In this document: piece after piece, positions 1 to 9,694 of the stretch
How the letters are laid out: each line of letters opens with the position of its first letter
How positions within the stretch are numbered: position 1 is the first letter of the stretch
Assembly (NCBI GenBank): GCA_026874595.1
Contig: CM049313.1
Span: 54,914,159-54,978,158, forward strand
Source of the DNA: Sipunculus nudus
Lineage: Eukaryota; Annelida; Sipuncula; Golfingiida; Sipunculidae
DNA: 64,000 bases
Direction: 5' to 3'
Translations under genes and position numbers: made by a program
The notes under the pieces: generated by a model
What the model was told of the DNA's origin: nothing
The model's database searches: none
The model's input: only the letters and a program-made list of their open reading frames with translations

Positions 1-87
1 GCTTTGTGTACGTGAGTTTCTTATGTTATCATGAACAGGTACTGTTCCTTGATTTGATTGGCTGATGGAAAGTGTGACGTCACAGAC
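1..87. repeat. 87-bp direct repeat, copy 1, with CRE and inverted CCAAT
   Basis: This segment recurs in the same orientation at 60267-60353 with only about five differences. It holds a palindrome (GAACAGGTACTGTTC), an ATTGG inverted CCAAT box and a perfect TGACGTCA CRE at 75-82. The second copy is followed by a TATA-like TATAAAT, but this copy is not, so it may be a promoter or enhancer fragment duplicated without its core promoter. Confidence 0.8.
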
Positions 88-459
88 ACAGGGGAGCCGT
101 CTGGGACACATTTAAATCTTTGGTGTGTGGCAGAATTATCGTTTGTGCAAGATGCACGCGAAATCTGGCGAAGATATCGTAAATGTTACTCGTGGAACGT
201 TGGAGGCATATTTTTCCTAAAATTTTAGCAGGTATTTCGTAAATGTCATGTAGACCGTTGTCCGGCAAAGGGCTATTTTGTTGTGTTGACCAGTGCTGTA
301 TGAGGCAGCGCCCCCTATCGTATGTTACCGGAACTATTTTAACCATGTCCACAGAGGAGATATGTGTAACTGATTTAATATCTGAGTCAGACTTAGAATG
401 ACTGAATGCTGGCATCTTAGTGGATCGTGAAATATATTTCGATAGCATGGAGTCTATCA

Positions 460-460
<1 letters not shown>
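80..460 (-). CDS. Uncertain small ORF, 126 aa
   Basis: An ATG-started minus-strand ORF with no recognised domain. It reads into the CRE repeat at its 3' end, and the (TA)n tract at 467-504 lies just upstream where a TATA box would be. Nothing else supports it. It may be chance. Confidence 0.2.

Positions 461-466
<6 letters not shown>

Positions 467-504
<38 letters not shown>
467..504. repeat. (TA)n microsatellite
   Basis: Uninterrupted TA dinucleotides of about 38 bp. The stretch from here to 1225 contains no convincing gene, only repeats. Confidence 0.9.
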
Positions 505-506
<2 letters not shown>

Positions 507-705
507 ACATTTTTAATGATGGCATGTAAAATGGGCGTACCGAAAATATAAAGCCATATTTATTCAATATTATGTATTAAGTATCCACAATCCCAAACTC
601 TGATCAATAGTGGTTTTTTACGTTATATCACATACCATACAGACGCTGTCATACAATGTCCTTTTCAGAAAACAATAAGACGTACGTTTGAGACTAGTAT
701 CTATT

Positions 706-967
706 GTTAAGCCGTATAATAATATATATATCATCCGTTATCGCTGTTTTGAAACATACACAGTTAGACATTTCATGTTAACATTTAATTTTGACATTTC
801 ATTTTGACATTTCATTTACATTTGACATTATCAACAGTAATCATCTTTTAGCATAACGTCAGGTGACGTATGAGACAAGCATATATGGTTAAGCCGTATA
901 ATAATATATATATCATCCGTGATCGCTGTTTTGAAACATACACAGTTAGACATATCATGTTAAGATT
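706..967. repeat. Pair of about 80-bp direct repeats, offset 182 bp
   Basis: Near-identical copies at 706-785 and 888-967 each start GTTAAGCCGTATAATAATAT and end in ATTTTGACATTTC-like units. Confidence 0.85.
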
Positions 968-1072
968 TCATTTTGATATTCCATTTTGACATTTCATTTA
1001 ACATTTCATTTTGACATTTCATTTTGACATTTCATTTTGACATTTCATTTTGACATTTCATTTTGACATTTC
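968..1072. repeat. 13-bp tandem repeat (CATTTTGACATTT)
   Basis: About eight head-to-tail units, the last five nearly perfect. A shorter run occurs at 781-832 behind the first 80-bp repeat. It lies downstream of the 794-aa minus-strand gene. Confidence 0.9.
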
Positions 1073-1225
1073 ACATGATCAACAGTAATCAACTCTAAAC
1101 ATAACCTTTAGCATATATTTACATCTCCATACACAATAAACAGTCAAGCATTTTTGAGTTTCGTGTTGGCTCGCTTTGTCACAATGACACAGAACCACAT
1201 TACGTTTTACGTGGAAAGTATCAGT

Positions 1226-3610
1226 TTATGATGATCCCCGTGGGAAAACTAGGAGTACTTGTTGCTGCAACTGTTGAAAGTTCTGTTTGACGTCTTCCAG
1301 CATGGCCATCGACTGTTGAAAGCTGCTGATGGCCCTGTGCAGCTTGTCCGTCATCGTGTTCGTCACATTCCAAAGTTCTTGCGTATCCATGGCGGCCGTG
1401 TTTGAGGCGTAGTTATGCGCAGTTGCATTGTTTGGCGTTGCGACGATAGGTGCAGCTGGAGTGTATATATAATTCTGTGTATTCACGTCACATGTTGACA
1501 GTTGCTGGGCGACGGTGTACAGAATATTCATCGGGTTTGGGTCGCTTGCAACGGACGTACCTTGCTGCTGCAGTCCCGTCCCGTCATACAAGTGCGCATT
1601 GACTGTGACGCCAGCAATCGGCCGTTGCCCTGCACAGGCGTAAACGGGCGCATTGGCTTTGACCACGCCGGGAGACGACATGAATTGTCCCGTGAAGGGT
1701 GAATGAGTGCTGTGTCCCAAGTCCGTCCCTGCATTGTGCATGTGATCGTAATGTGTACCCATATGTTGTTGTGTCCCCCCCACAGGTAACCCGGTATTGT
1801 CCATTTCGTCGTCTGATATATCAGAATAAGGACTTTCATGCTCACCAACCACTGCAGACGGTGGCGCGCTTTTGTCTCGTTGACTTGTTGCTGAGCGGGC
1901 GATAGACACCTCATTCTCCAAAGCGTTACCCGCATCTCCCTCTTGCGCCGGGCCCGATTGATTGAGGTGCAAACGGACACTTCCGTCCTCGTCTTCGTCA
2001 CGCACCTCGTCTGGCAATACCAGGTCTTGTGTATCTATGTTCAACAAGGCCGGCATTGCGGGTGTATTAAGAGATATTTCGTAGGGGTCTGGTATGGCGG
2101 GTCGGCGCCCGTTTACCGTAGGCGCTTTTAGGGTCGTTTCCTCCTCCTGTGACGTGGAGTGTGTCGCATTCCCTTCGTAATTCAGGATCAGGTTTGAGCC
2201 ATTCGTCGCCCCGTGTGCGGTCGGCCTGTCAGCGTCTGTGCCGGGCGATTGTGGCGAGCTGTCAATAGGAGGGTACAGCGTTGCGCAGTCGCCGCCGCCT
2301 ATGGGTGAAAATGGCGTATCATCGATGCGTATGCGCTTCCTCGGGGCGCTGAACCTTGGTTGACCGTCAGCAGCGTGACACGGACCGCGTTTCCGCTTCC
2401 CGAGCTCGGCGTGAGTTCTTCCTGTTGTCGCACCGTCGGGACTCCCCTGTTGATCCTGGACGTCAACTGTCGTATGACCGGCATTTTCTTTCACCCACTG
2501 TTCAGCTTGTACGTTCAGGGTGGCGGCATCGACAGCTGCAGACGGTTCAGAGGAAACGGGGTCGGCGGTATCATTCGTGACACTGGTTGTTGTTGCTCCC
2601 TGATCAAACGTACCCGCATCGTCTTGCAGGCCATACGGCACCAGCGTAAATGGTATCGCCCCTTTCTTGGAGCTTTTCAGGACACACCGTTCGCGCGATT
2701 TACCGGTGTACAGGCCGTATGTGGGAGGGCTTTTGGCTGCTTTCTCCATTTTCTTGAGGCAAGAATGTACACGCACATACAGGTCATGCAAGGCCTGCTC
2801 GTGTGCGAAAACTGTTGAGCGGCACAGTTCCTTTGCCACGCGGTTGATGTCCTCTTGCAGTGGGATCAAATCGTTGCCCTTTTGCTCCCTGTTTATAAGT
2901 CTGTCTGTCACGCAGCGGATGGCTTCGCCGATCGCATTGCACAGAAGCTTGCTTTCGTCTGCGTCGGCCTCGCTCAAAATGTGATCATCTCCACGCAATG
3001 TCCGGCGGAAATTTTCAGCCAGAGAAAGGTGCCGTTCCTCTGTGGTGAGCACCGTGACGAAATACTCCAAACCGAAGAGCTTTGAGATGGATTGGGATCG
3101 GTGGAAATCCGGAAACAGCTCCTCGTTGTCGGTCATCAGGTAGGGGAAGTGATTGTATCGGAAACGCAGGAACATGTCCGCCGTGTTCTTCATAAAGCAT
3201 GGAAACGCGGGCAGGGACTTGTCCGATTGACACAGGGCGAGGTCGCATATGAAGAACATGTACAACCGGCTCCAGTCGTCCAGGCTCGCTCCCAACAGCT
3301 CCCCGTAATAGATGAGCGTGCGCAGCCAGGCCAGATCGCAACAGTCGTCGAATAACTCGGGCGTGATACGCCTGTTCACCGGATTACCCTTGTCGGAACA
3401 TTTCCTCACCGTCAGTCCAATGCTGCGCACGGTGAGTATGTTGTCGTTCATCAGAGGCGCCGTCATTGTAGAGATCCGGCTTTTCTCTTTGCATTCTACG
3501 CCTGATAGAAGCGGCGCGAACACATCACCGCCACTGTAGTTCGCCAATGGTTGCGAGTTTCTCTTCGTTGAACGAGCGGACATATCTGCCGTTTTCGAAC
3601 GAGAGCCCAT
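1226..3610 (-). CDS. Unrecognised 794-aa protein, helical N-terminus, long disordered NLS-bearing tail
   Basis: The start ATG at 3610 lies about 110 bp behind a TATAAAA box. Residues about 75-310 look globular and helical, rich in Leu, Phe and Tyr with several Cys. Residues about 320-700 are low-complexity, rich in Ser, Thr, Asp, Glu and Pro. They carry two basic clusters (GKRKRG and PRKRIRI) that resemble nuclear localisation signals. The last 50 residues are Gln-rich and could form a coiled coil (FQQSMAMLEDVKQNFQQLQQ). The layout suggests a nuclear regulatory or tegument-like protein, but I do not recognise a family. It is the largest continuous ORF here and has no frame breaks. Codon use looks more GC-rich than the flanking repeats, consistent with real coding. 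Confidence 0.85.
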   Translation of the reverse strand: MGSRSKTADMSARSTKRNSQPLANYSGGDVFAPLLSGVECKEKSRISTMTAPLMNDNILTVRSIGLTVRKCSDKGNPVNRRITPELFDDCCDLAWLRTLIYYGELLGASLDDWSRLYMFFICDLALCQSDKSLPAFPCFMKNTADMFLRFRYNHFPYLMTDNEELFPDFHRSQSISKLFGLEYFVTVLTTEERHLSLAENFRRTLRGDDHILSEADADESKLLCNAIGEAIRCVTDRLINREQKGNDLIPLQEDINRVAKELCRSTVFAHEQALHDLYVRVHSCLKKMEKAAKSPPTYGLYTGKSRERCVLKSSKKGAIPFTLVPYGLQDDAGTFDQGATTTSVTNDTADPVSSEPSAAVDAATLNVQAEQWVKENAGHTTVDVQDQQGSPDGATTGRTHAELGKRKRGPCHAADGQPRFSAPRKRIRIDDTPFSPIGGGDCATLYPPIDSSPQSPGTDADRPTAHGATNGSNLILNYEGNATHSTSQEEETTLKAPTVNGRRPAIPDPYEISLNTPAMPALLNIDTQDLVLPDEVRDEDEDGSVRLHLNQSGPAQEGDAGNALENEVSIARSATSQRDKSAPPSAVVGEHESPYSDISDDEMDNTGLPVGGTQQHMGTHYDHMHNAGTDLGHSTHSPFTGQFMSSPGVVKANAPVYACAGQRPIAGVTVNAHLYDGTGLQQQGTSVASDPNPMNILYTVAQQLSTCDVNTQNYIYTPAAPIVATPNNATAHNYASNTAAMDTQELWNVTNTMTDKLHRAISSFQQSMAMLEDVKQNFQQLQQQVLLVFPRGSS

Positions 3611-3716
3611 GTCGCTGAAGACTGCTTTTGTAATGTAGAGAATAGCAACAGCAGCAGCAGTTTCAACCGGCTGGTAGCAGTGCGTGGCAGGTTCTGCTGA
3701 ATGTTTGGTACTGCTG

Positions 3717-3729
3717 AGCTTTTATAGCC
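3717..3729 (-). promoter_or_regulatory. TATA box of the 794-aa gene
   Basis: On the minus strand this reads GGCTATAAAAGC, about 110 bp upstream of the ATG, which leaves room for an approximately 80-nt 5' UTR. Confidence 0.6.
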
Positions 3730-3883
3730 AGTAACCCAGACATTACGTAATACTGTGGAAATTCCAACATGAACAAAACAACTTTTTACATATATCTGAT
3801 AACCGCGATACTTTCACTCAAGGACAAACGTGTCAAAACAAAATCGTTAAAAGCTATGGAAAACCCACACGAAAACATCCGGT

Positions 3884-4750
3884 TCAACGTCCTGTCGGTA
3901 AATGAGTCACGGCCAAAACATGGGAATAACAATATTTTATATATAGTTTCCACGAATCAGATGTACGAATCAGCAGTGCACCCGGTGCAAGTTTTGTTTT
4001 CACTTCCTTTTCTAGAGAAATCACGTCATACCGTGTCAATGTACGTCTGCGCAAACAACTTTTTACAGGAGATAAGACATGTCGCCCAGACTGTGACTCA
4101 AGGACAAATGTGTCACAACAACTGCGCAAACATCGGAAAAACCAGACCGCAAGCATTCGGTCAATGTCCTGAGTGGTTAGTCACAGCAGCATGAACGCGA
4201 TAACATCCTGGTTTTTATGTACCAGCTAAGCACCAGCGTCAAGGCCGTCTATTTTTTACTGTAGTCATGTGGTTATGAATCATACCTGTTTACCAGACGT
4301 ACCAAACGTAACTTGGTCAACGTCCTGTCGGTAAATGAGTCACGGCCGAAACATGGGAATAACAATTTCTTATATATAGTTTCCACGAATCAGATGTACG
4401 AATCAGCAGTGCACCCGGTGCAAGTTTTGTTTTCACTTCCTTTTCTAGAGAAATCACGTCATACCGTGTCAATGTACGTCTGCGCAAACAACTTTTTACA
4501 GGAGATAAGACATGTCGCCCAGACTGTGACTCAAGGACAAATGTGTCAAAACAACTGCGCAAACATCGGAAAAACCAGACCGCAAGCATTCGGTCAATGT
4601 CCTGAGCGGTTAGTCACAGCAGCATGAACGCGATAACATCCTGGTTTTCATGTATCAGCTAAGCACCAGCGTCAAGGCCGTCTATATTTTGCTGTAATAA
4701 TGTGGTTATGAATCATACTTGTTTACCAGATGTACCAAACGTAAATGGGT
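3884..4750. repeat. 433-bp tandem duplication (3884-4316, 4317-4750)
   Basis: The two copies are well over 90 percent identical from end to end. Each carries overlapping ORFs on both strands (about 90 aa minus; 104-141 aa plus). The few base differences change residues in the minus frame, and neither strand has a clear promoter, so I do not call a gene. The last about 130 bp of the unit recurs, diverged, at 5362-5500 behind the next gene. The repeat therefore probably began as the 3' flank of that small gene and was amplified. Confidence 0.9.
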
Positions 4751-4920
4751 CGTCAGTGTAAACATGCTGTTTTATATGACCTTTAATTGCGCTTTACAAT
4801 TTCAGTGATACAAGTCACGTTTCAATGACACAGTTTCGTTCGTCAGACACGCGCGCACTTGAGGTGGTCAAGCCGCTGTAGAACAGTCCTTCTATACGTC
4901 GGTGCCCCATCCGTATCGCG

Positions 4921-4936
4921 GGCATATATATATATC
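4921..4936 (+). promoter_or_regulatory. TATA-type promoter of the 115-aa gene
   Basis: An ATATATATATAT run about 60 bp upstream of the ATG at 4989. Confidence 0.45.
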
Positions 4937-4988
4937 GTTCCTTTAAACTGGACCAGTATCCCAAGACAGAAGAGAAGAATAAAGAGTA

Positions 4989-5336
4989 ATGGCCACCTCG
5001 GACGGGTCGGAAATATCTTACCGTACGGAATTCATTGAACTTTTCAACACGGTGGACATGATGCTGTACGGATGTTGGGGTTTTATGTTTGACCCGTCTC
5101 GGTGCAAGGATGTGTATGATGAACTAAAATATCTGAATGATTCAATGAAGGATTTATACCGGCGTTTACCTGCAGATATGAGACACGGCCTCTACCTGAA
5201 AAATCGGCCGTACTGTGAAACATGTTTCAGATGTCTCGATTGCAGTGAGTGCGACGCAACCAGTGAGTCCACAGAGGAAACGTATCTGTCGACTGAACCG
5301 GTGTCTAGAGGTAATGATGCGGCACAGACGGAGTAA
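4989..5336 (+). CDS. Unrecognised 115-aa Cys-containing protein
   Basis: ATG in the context TAATGG, directly behind AAGAATAAAGAG. The N-terminal 75 residues are helical and hydrophobic (EFIELFNTVDMMLYGCWGF). A Cys cluster follows at about 75-90, CETCFRCLDCSEC, spaced like a small zinc knuckle (C-x2-C-x2-C-x2-C-x2-C). The acidic tail is Ser and Thr rich. No family is recognised. The TATA-like box about 60 bp upstream and the sharp fall in order behind the stop support a real gene. The downstream flank is the diverged third copy of the 433-bp repeat tail. Confidence 0.6.
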   Translation: MATSDGSEISYRTEFIELFNTVDMMLYGCWGFMFDPSRCKDVYDELKYLNDSMKDLYRRLPADMRHGLYLKNRPYCETCFRCLDCSECDATSESTEETYLSTEPVSRGNDAAQTE

Positions 5337-5361
5337 AGACTGGAGTTCAGGTGGCACGTGA

Positions 5362-5500
5362 GGTTAACATCGTAGCTGTTATGTATCAGCGATGCACCAG
5401 CGTTAAGTTTGTCATTTTTGTCTTGGTTTTTTTTTCTGTACATATGGTCATGATTAATACTGGTTTACTAAACGTACCAAACGTAAATGGATGATCAGAC
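5362..5500. repeat. Diverged third copy of the 433-bp repeat tail
   Basis: It aligns to 4190-4316 and 4625-4750 through blocks such as ATGTATCAGC, GCACCAGCGT and CGTACCAAACGTAAATGG. About 70-75 percent identity by eye. Confidence 0.7.
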
Positions 5501-5631
5501 AGTCTAAAACAAGCTATTATGTGGCCTGCTTTTTACGCAATACGATAATAGGGATGCACGTGTTTGTTCAAGGACATCATTTGAACGTCAATTCCGTGAG
5601 TGATGGACCTACGTCTGAAACACGCCCCTCC

Positions 5632-5652
5632 CATGTATATATATACATATAT
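5632..5652 (+). promoter_or_regulatory. TATA region of the CARD-CARD-RING gene
   Basis: Repeated TATATA about 150 bp upstream of the ATG at 5795. The distance suggests a roughly 110-nt leader. Confidence 0.4.
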
Positions 5653-5794
5653 TCGACATGCGCACAGTGAACTCCTGCCGATCAGATGACTTGTCTGGCA
5701 GCTACATAAAGCAGAACTTGGTGGGCTTACATCAGACCAGTACCAGCAGCAGTTCTGTTCGGTGTTACCTCTACCCAAATTTGAAAGTGTTGAG

Positions 5795-6958
5795 ATGTCA
5801 CGTACACTACATCCAGTCGATGTTTACTTGTCTGTCCGTCCCGCTATCGATATATCAAATGTGATCAAAGGAAACCGTATCAAGCTGTTGATGTACTTGG
5901 ACGTCAACACTGTGCTACAGAACGCCATGGTCCAGGAAGGCATCATATGCAAGGGCCACGCTGCACTTTTAGACAACAGCCCTGTTATGAGTAGAAAAGC
6001 CACCGAGTTGATAGCCATCCTCCTGAAGCGCGATCTTCGAAACTTCATCGGGTTTATCGGTTTGCTGGAGGAGTATGATCAACCCGTGCCCCGGGATATC
6101 CTGGTGGAATCACTCAACGCATGCGCTTTCGGGAAGCAGGGTGTCCCTGGCGGAGGTACCCTTACTGGGAACACAGCCGGGAAACCGTCAAGCAGTCAGG
6201 CCGACCCCCACACTGGAAAATGCGGCAGCGCGGGTGTACATGTTTCTTCACGTCAGCCAGACTGGTTGCATCCACTCGACGTTTACATGTCTGTCAGTCC
6301 CGCTATTACGATACGCAGTGTTATCAATTCAGACCGGGTTACGCTGGCTAATTGCCTGGACGTTGACCCGCTGCTGCAGGAGGCGATGGTCGAAGAAGGC
6401 ATCATCAGCAGGTTCAATGCCGAAACCATACTCCGCAAGTGTCACAAATATGCGAAAAGCACAGCCTTGTTGGACATCCTCGCTCAGCGGGGTCTCCCTA
6501 ATTTGGTCAGGTTTATTGGATTGCTGAAGGTGTATGATCAGCCCGTTCCGCGAGATATCCTGGTGAAATCATTGAACGCACACGCTTTCCCGAAGCAGGC
6601 TGGCCGTGTCGGACGATCGCTAACAACGAACACGGTCGAGCAACCGACCCGTCACGAGGTCGAACCTTTCAATGGAACGTTAAGCGGGGCGGATGGGCAG
6701 GTTTCTTCTGGTCAACGGTGGAGGCGCATGCGCGATATGCTATGTGCGAAAAAGAAAAACGACGTATCGGTGACTCCAGATGATCCCAATGAACAAGTCT
6801 GTGTAGTGTGTATGGACAACAAACGGAAGACGATATTTCTGCCCTGCGGTCACATAAGGTGCTGTTTCACATGTGCGTTGAGGTGCAGCGAGAACGAGGA
6901 TATGACATGTATAACATGCAGAAACCGGGTAGAAGATATCAAACCCTGTTTCATGTGA
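5795..6958 (+). CDS. CARD-CARD-RING protein, 387 aa, probable E3 ubiquitin ligase
   Basis: Two copies of a death-fold module (about residues 8-108 and 148-250) share LHPLDVY-SV openings and the pattern LLxRxLxNFIxFIGLL-YDQPVPRDIL. This matches the last helices of a CARD ('FLxALxxTGQ..LA..L'). A C-terminal RING (about 336-387) has CVVC, FLPCGH and CITC ligands, the compact type used by IAPs. CARDs bind other CARDs in caspase, MAVS or inflammasome-like adaptors, and the RING would ubiquitinate them. I infer a cytosolic antagonist of host death or innate signalling. The ATG at 5795 is chosen because an in-frame extension upstream has no ATG. AATAAA follows at 7194. It heads an array of CARD genes running to 10.7 kb. 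Confidence 0.85.
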   Translation: MSRTLHPVDVYLSVRPAIDISNVIKGNRIKLLMYLDVNTVLQNAMVQEGIICKGHAALLDNSPVMSRKATELIAILLKRDLRNFIGFIGLLEEYDQPVPRDILVESLNACAFGKQGVPGGGTLTGNTAGKPSSSQADPHTGKCGSAGVHVSSRQPDWLHPLDVYMSVSPAITIRSVINSDRVTLANCLDVDPLLQEAMVEEGIISRFNAETILRKCHKYAKSTALLDILAQRGLPNLVRFIGLLKVYDQPVPRDILVKSLNAHAFPKQAGRVGRSLTTNTVEQPTRHEVEPFNGTLSGADGQVSSGQRWRRMRDMLCAKKKNDVSVTPDDPNEQVCVVCMDNKRKTIFLPCGHIRCCFTCALRCSENEDMTCITCRNRVEDIKPCFM

Positions 6959-7193
6959 ACCTAACAGGACGTACCATAAGGAACTCTTTTTGCTTCCCCT
7001 GCCCCAGCTCACACAGTGAAACGCGTAAGTGCCTGTATATACGATAAGTGAACTGTTTTTGTATTGATACTCTCTATAACATACATACGTTGACACGTTC
7101 TTTATTGATGATTCAAACTTGTGTATATATCTTACTTTGCGCATTTGTGTTTCGTAATCGCACCTTTGTTATTGTATAAATGAATAACAAATG

Positions 7194-7199
7194 AATAAA
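7194..7199 (+). terminator. Polyadenylation signal AATAAA
   Basis: It lies 235 bp behind the CARD-CARD-RING stop, followed by TGTAGTGTATAT and a GT-rich stretch. Confidence 0.6.
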
Positions 7200-7585
7200 A
7201 TGTAGTGTATATATTTAAACGTATTCTTCTGTACAACGTGTACTGTATGACGGATGTGGGGAACCTGTTCTGAACGCTCTCCCGGTTAGGTGCGTGTGTG
7301 TCAGTGTGTCGTTGTGATGTTTGTATATTCGTACTGCGTTCTGTATGATGTTCTGTTCTGTGTGATGCAATCAGCCTCCGACCTCCCGACTATCATGTGG
7401 CGTAACTCCATGGGGGTAATGATTTGGTACTTCAAACGTGTGTGTCGAATCCCGTTCTCTTTCATTTTATATGTCCTTTTATATGTCATTGCTTGTGGCG
7501 TGGTTACAAAAGTACCGGTCGCTGTATCCATCCATCATTTCATCGCCGACCGCCGTACTGCACGGGAGTGTCTAACCGATACACC

Positions 7586-8032
7586 ATGGGCCGGGTCGAT
7601 ACGTTGCAGCCATTGAATTTTTACTTGTCTGTCAGACCTGAGATTTCGAGCGCGAGCATCCTCCGGCCACAGTGGCGCACGTTGGTGACCAGCCTGGACG
7701 TCGATCCTTCGCTGATTGACACTCTGCTCCAGAAAGGTCTTATAAGTCAGGACGAAGCCGCACGTATCACCGGGGAAGATACCGTCATCGATCAGAACAA
7801 GATGCTGCTGTTTATCATCATGGAGTTGGGGCTTGAACAAGTTGTCACGTTTATCGAGTTGCTCAAAACCTGCAACCGGTCCGGGCCGCACGTCGTGCTC
7901 GTGAAATGTCTGAATCGAGCAGCATGGAAGCGCTTTGCTGACGGATGTAGCTTCTCCCCGACTGGCGTCATCGGTACACATACCATTTTACAGCCGTCGT
8001 CTGTGCAAACGGGCGGTTCGAAAAAAGGATAA
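7586..8032 (+). CDS. CARD-only protein, 148 aa
   Basis: Single CARD-like domain (about residues 5-110). It shares the family opening LNFYLSVRPEIS, the segment SLDVDPSLIDTLLQKGLIS and the last helices VVTFIELLKTC. There is no RING. The 60 bp before the ATG match the leaders of the next three genes (TCCATCATTTC-TCGCC-ACC-CCGTACTG), although the TATAAAT box of the others is not clearly kept. CARD-only proteins usually act as decoys that block CARD-CARD assembly. That role here is inferred from the fold only. The C-terminal tail is low complexity. Confidence 0.75.
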   Translation: MGRVDTLQPLNFYLSVRPEISSASILRPQWRTLVTSLDVDPSLIDTLLQKGLISQDEAARITGEDTVIDQNKMLLFIIMELGLEQVVTFIELLKTCNRSGPHVVLVKCLNRAAWKRFADGCSFSPTGVIGTHTILQPSSVQTGGSKKG

Positions 8033-8223
8033 GAATGCCAGTTGGCGCATGTCATCGTATCTTGCAGTATGGATTGTCAAAAACGTTTTTTATGCTTTTT
8101 TAGTGTAGGATGCGGAGGAGGGGGGGGGGGCTATGGGCACACATATAAATAAGCGGTTGCTGTATAAATGCATCATTTCGTTGCCAACCACCGTACTGAA
8201 CAGGACTCGTTTACGGATACATC

Positions 8224-8592
8224 ATGTACTTCCAAGATGTGATGCAGCCACCTGAATATTACTTGTCAATACAACCTCCGATCACGGGCGAAAGCATTAT
8301 CGGTACACTACGTGGCCGGTTGGTTGCCACTCTTGATGTCCACGTGCTGTTGGTTGACACCATGCTCTACAAAAGCCTTATCGACTCTGACCAAGGGGGT
8401 CGTCTCAAAGCGAAGGAGACGTCTGTCGAGAGGAACGAGGAGCTGCTGTGTATACTCGAGCATTGGGACGTTGAGAAACTGGTAATATTTATCAGCTTGT
8501 TGAACATGTTTGGTAATAGGGTGGCGCACTTCCTGCTACTGGCCGCTCTTAACTGTGAAGCATGTACGCGCAACCTTGCATCAAAGAACTAG
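8224..8592 (+). CDS. CARD-only protein, 122 aa (array copy 1)
   Basis: Starts MYFQDVM and continues with the family signature PEYYLSIQPPITGESIIG. A compact helical CARD-like domain fills the protein, ending LVIFISLLNMFGNRVAHFLL. The ATG lies 80 bp behind TATAAAT. It is the most diverged of the three tandem copies and has no RING or other domain. A dominant-negative adaptor role is plausible but rests on fold and gene context. No polyadenylation signal is obvious before the next promoter, so read-through transcripts are possible. Confidence 0.75.
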   Translation: MYFQDVMQPPEYYLSIQPPITGESIIGTLRGRLVATLDVHVLLVDTMLYKSLIDSDQGGRLKAKETSVERNEELLCILEHWDVEKLVIFISLLNMFGNRVAHFLLLAALNCEACTRNLASKN

Positions 8593-8763
8593 TAAAATGG
8601 AGTCCTTGGCACTCGTACAATATTGCAGCCATAGTTAGTGCAAACAGACGGGTCAAGGATCTGGATATGGGGAGGAGCACACATATAAATAGACAGTTGC
8701 TGTATAAATGCATCATTTCGTTGCCAACCACCGTACTGAACAGGACTCGTTTACGGATACATC

Positions 8764-9150
8764 ATGTACAGCGGACATTTAAAGCCAATGGAATATTACT
8801 TGTCTATACAACCCCCGATCACGGGCGGAAGCATTATCGGTGACATACGTCCTCAGTTGGTTACCTCTCTTTATGTCGACGTGTTGCTGTATGACGTCAT
8901 GGTCAACAGAGGCCTAATCAACTCTGTTCAAGCGGATCGTATCAAAGCGAAGGAGACGTCTATCGAGAGGAACGGGGAGCTGCTGTGTGTACTCGAGCAT
9001 TGGGACGTGAAGAGACTGGTAAAATTTATCAGTTTGTTGAAAATATTTGATAATAAGGTGGCGCACTCCAGACTAGTGGACGCTCTTAATTTGGAAGCAG
9101 TTAGGCGCAAAAGAGCCTTTTGCACATGTCCATTATGCTGCCATCGTTAG
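8764..9150 (+). CDS. CARD-only protein, 128 aa (array copy 2)
   Basis: Near-identical to the next gene from the promoter through about residue 105, then different at the C-terminus, where this copy ends in a Cys-containing tail (FCTCPLCCHR). The tails diverge because of small indels in otherwise matching DNA, so C-terminal frames are shifting between copies. Same CARD-like helices and TATAAAT promoter 80 bp upstream. Confidence 0.75.
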   Translation: MYSGHLKPMEYYLSIQPPITGGSIIGDIRPQLVTSLYVDVLLYDVMVNRGLINSVQADRIKAKETSIERNGELLCVLEHWDVKRLVKFISLLKIFDNKVAHSRLVDALNLEAVRRKRAFCTCPLCCHR

Positions 9151-9283
9151 TAGCAAACAGATGGGTCAAGGATGTGGATGTGTGGATATGGGGAGGGGCA
9201 CACATATAAATAGACAGTTGCTGTATAAATGCATCATTTCATTGCCAACCACCCTACTGAACAGAACTCCTTACGGATACATC

Positions 9284-9694
9284 ATGTACAGCGGAGATGT
9301 AGAGCCAATGGAATATTACTTGTCTATACAACCCCCGATCACGGGCGGAAGCATTATCGGTGACATACGTCCTCAGTTGGTTACCTCTCTTGATGTCGAC
9401 GTGTTGCTGTATGACGTCATGGTCAACAGAGGCCTAATCGACTCTGTTCAAGCGGATCGTATCAAAGCGAAGGAGACGTCTATCGAGAGGAACGGGGAGC
9501 TGCTGTGTGTACTCGAGCATTGGGACGTTCAGAGACTGGTAACATTTATCAACTTGTTGCAAATATTTGATAATGAGGTGGCGCACTCCACGCTAGTGCG
9601 CGCTCTTAATTTTGAAGCATGTACGCGTGAAATTGCAGCAAGAATGTCGTCAAGTGGAGCTCTTTGCACACGTACATATTGCAGCCATCGTTAG
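9284..9694 (+). CDS. CARD-only protein, 136 aa (array copy 3)
   Basis: The ATG at 9284 is chosen by alignment with the two preceding copies. An in-frame ATG at 9161 lies upstream of the TATAAAT box and cannot be on the mRNA. The CARD-like domain is nearly identical to copy 2, with substitutions concentrated in the last helix (RLVTFINLLQIFDNEVAHS). The C-terminal tail resembles copy 1's DNA but is read in a longer frame. Recent duplication followed by tail drift suggests the CARD core is the selected part. Confidence 0.75.
   Translation: MYSGDVEPMEYYLSIQPPITGGSIIGDIRPQLVTSLDVDVLLYDVMVNRGLIDSVQADRIKAKETSIERNGELLCVLEHWDVQRLVTFINLLQIFDNEVAHSTLVRALNFEACTREIAARMSSSGALCTRTYCSHR

Larger units (their letters stand above)
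8144..9694 (+). repeat. Three tandem promoter-plus-CARD gene units of about 530 bp
   Basis: Each unit has TATAAAT (8144, 8684, 9205), then GTTGCTGTATAAATGCATCA, then an ATG 79-80 bp after the TATA box. The last two units are nearly identical and the first is more diverged, so duplication was stepwise. Each gene therefore has its own promoter. Confidence 0.9.

Noticed and set aside
968-1072. Possible CRISPR-like array
   Set aside because: Units are 13 bp with no unique spacers. It is a simple tandem repeat, and no cas-type gene exists.
3769-4627. Plus and minus ORFs inside the 433-bp repeats
   Set aside because: No promoter, no domain, and differences between copies do not favour silent sites in either frame.
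9161-9283. Upstream in-frame ATG of CARD array copy 3
   Set aside because: It precedes the TATAAAT box at 9205, so it should not be on the mRNA. The paralogues start at the position equivalent to 9284.
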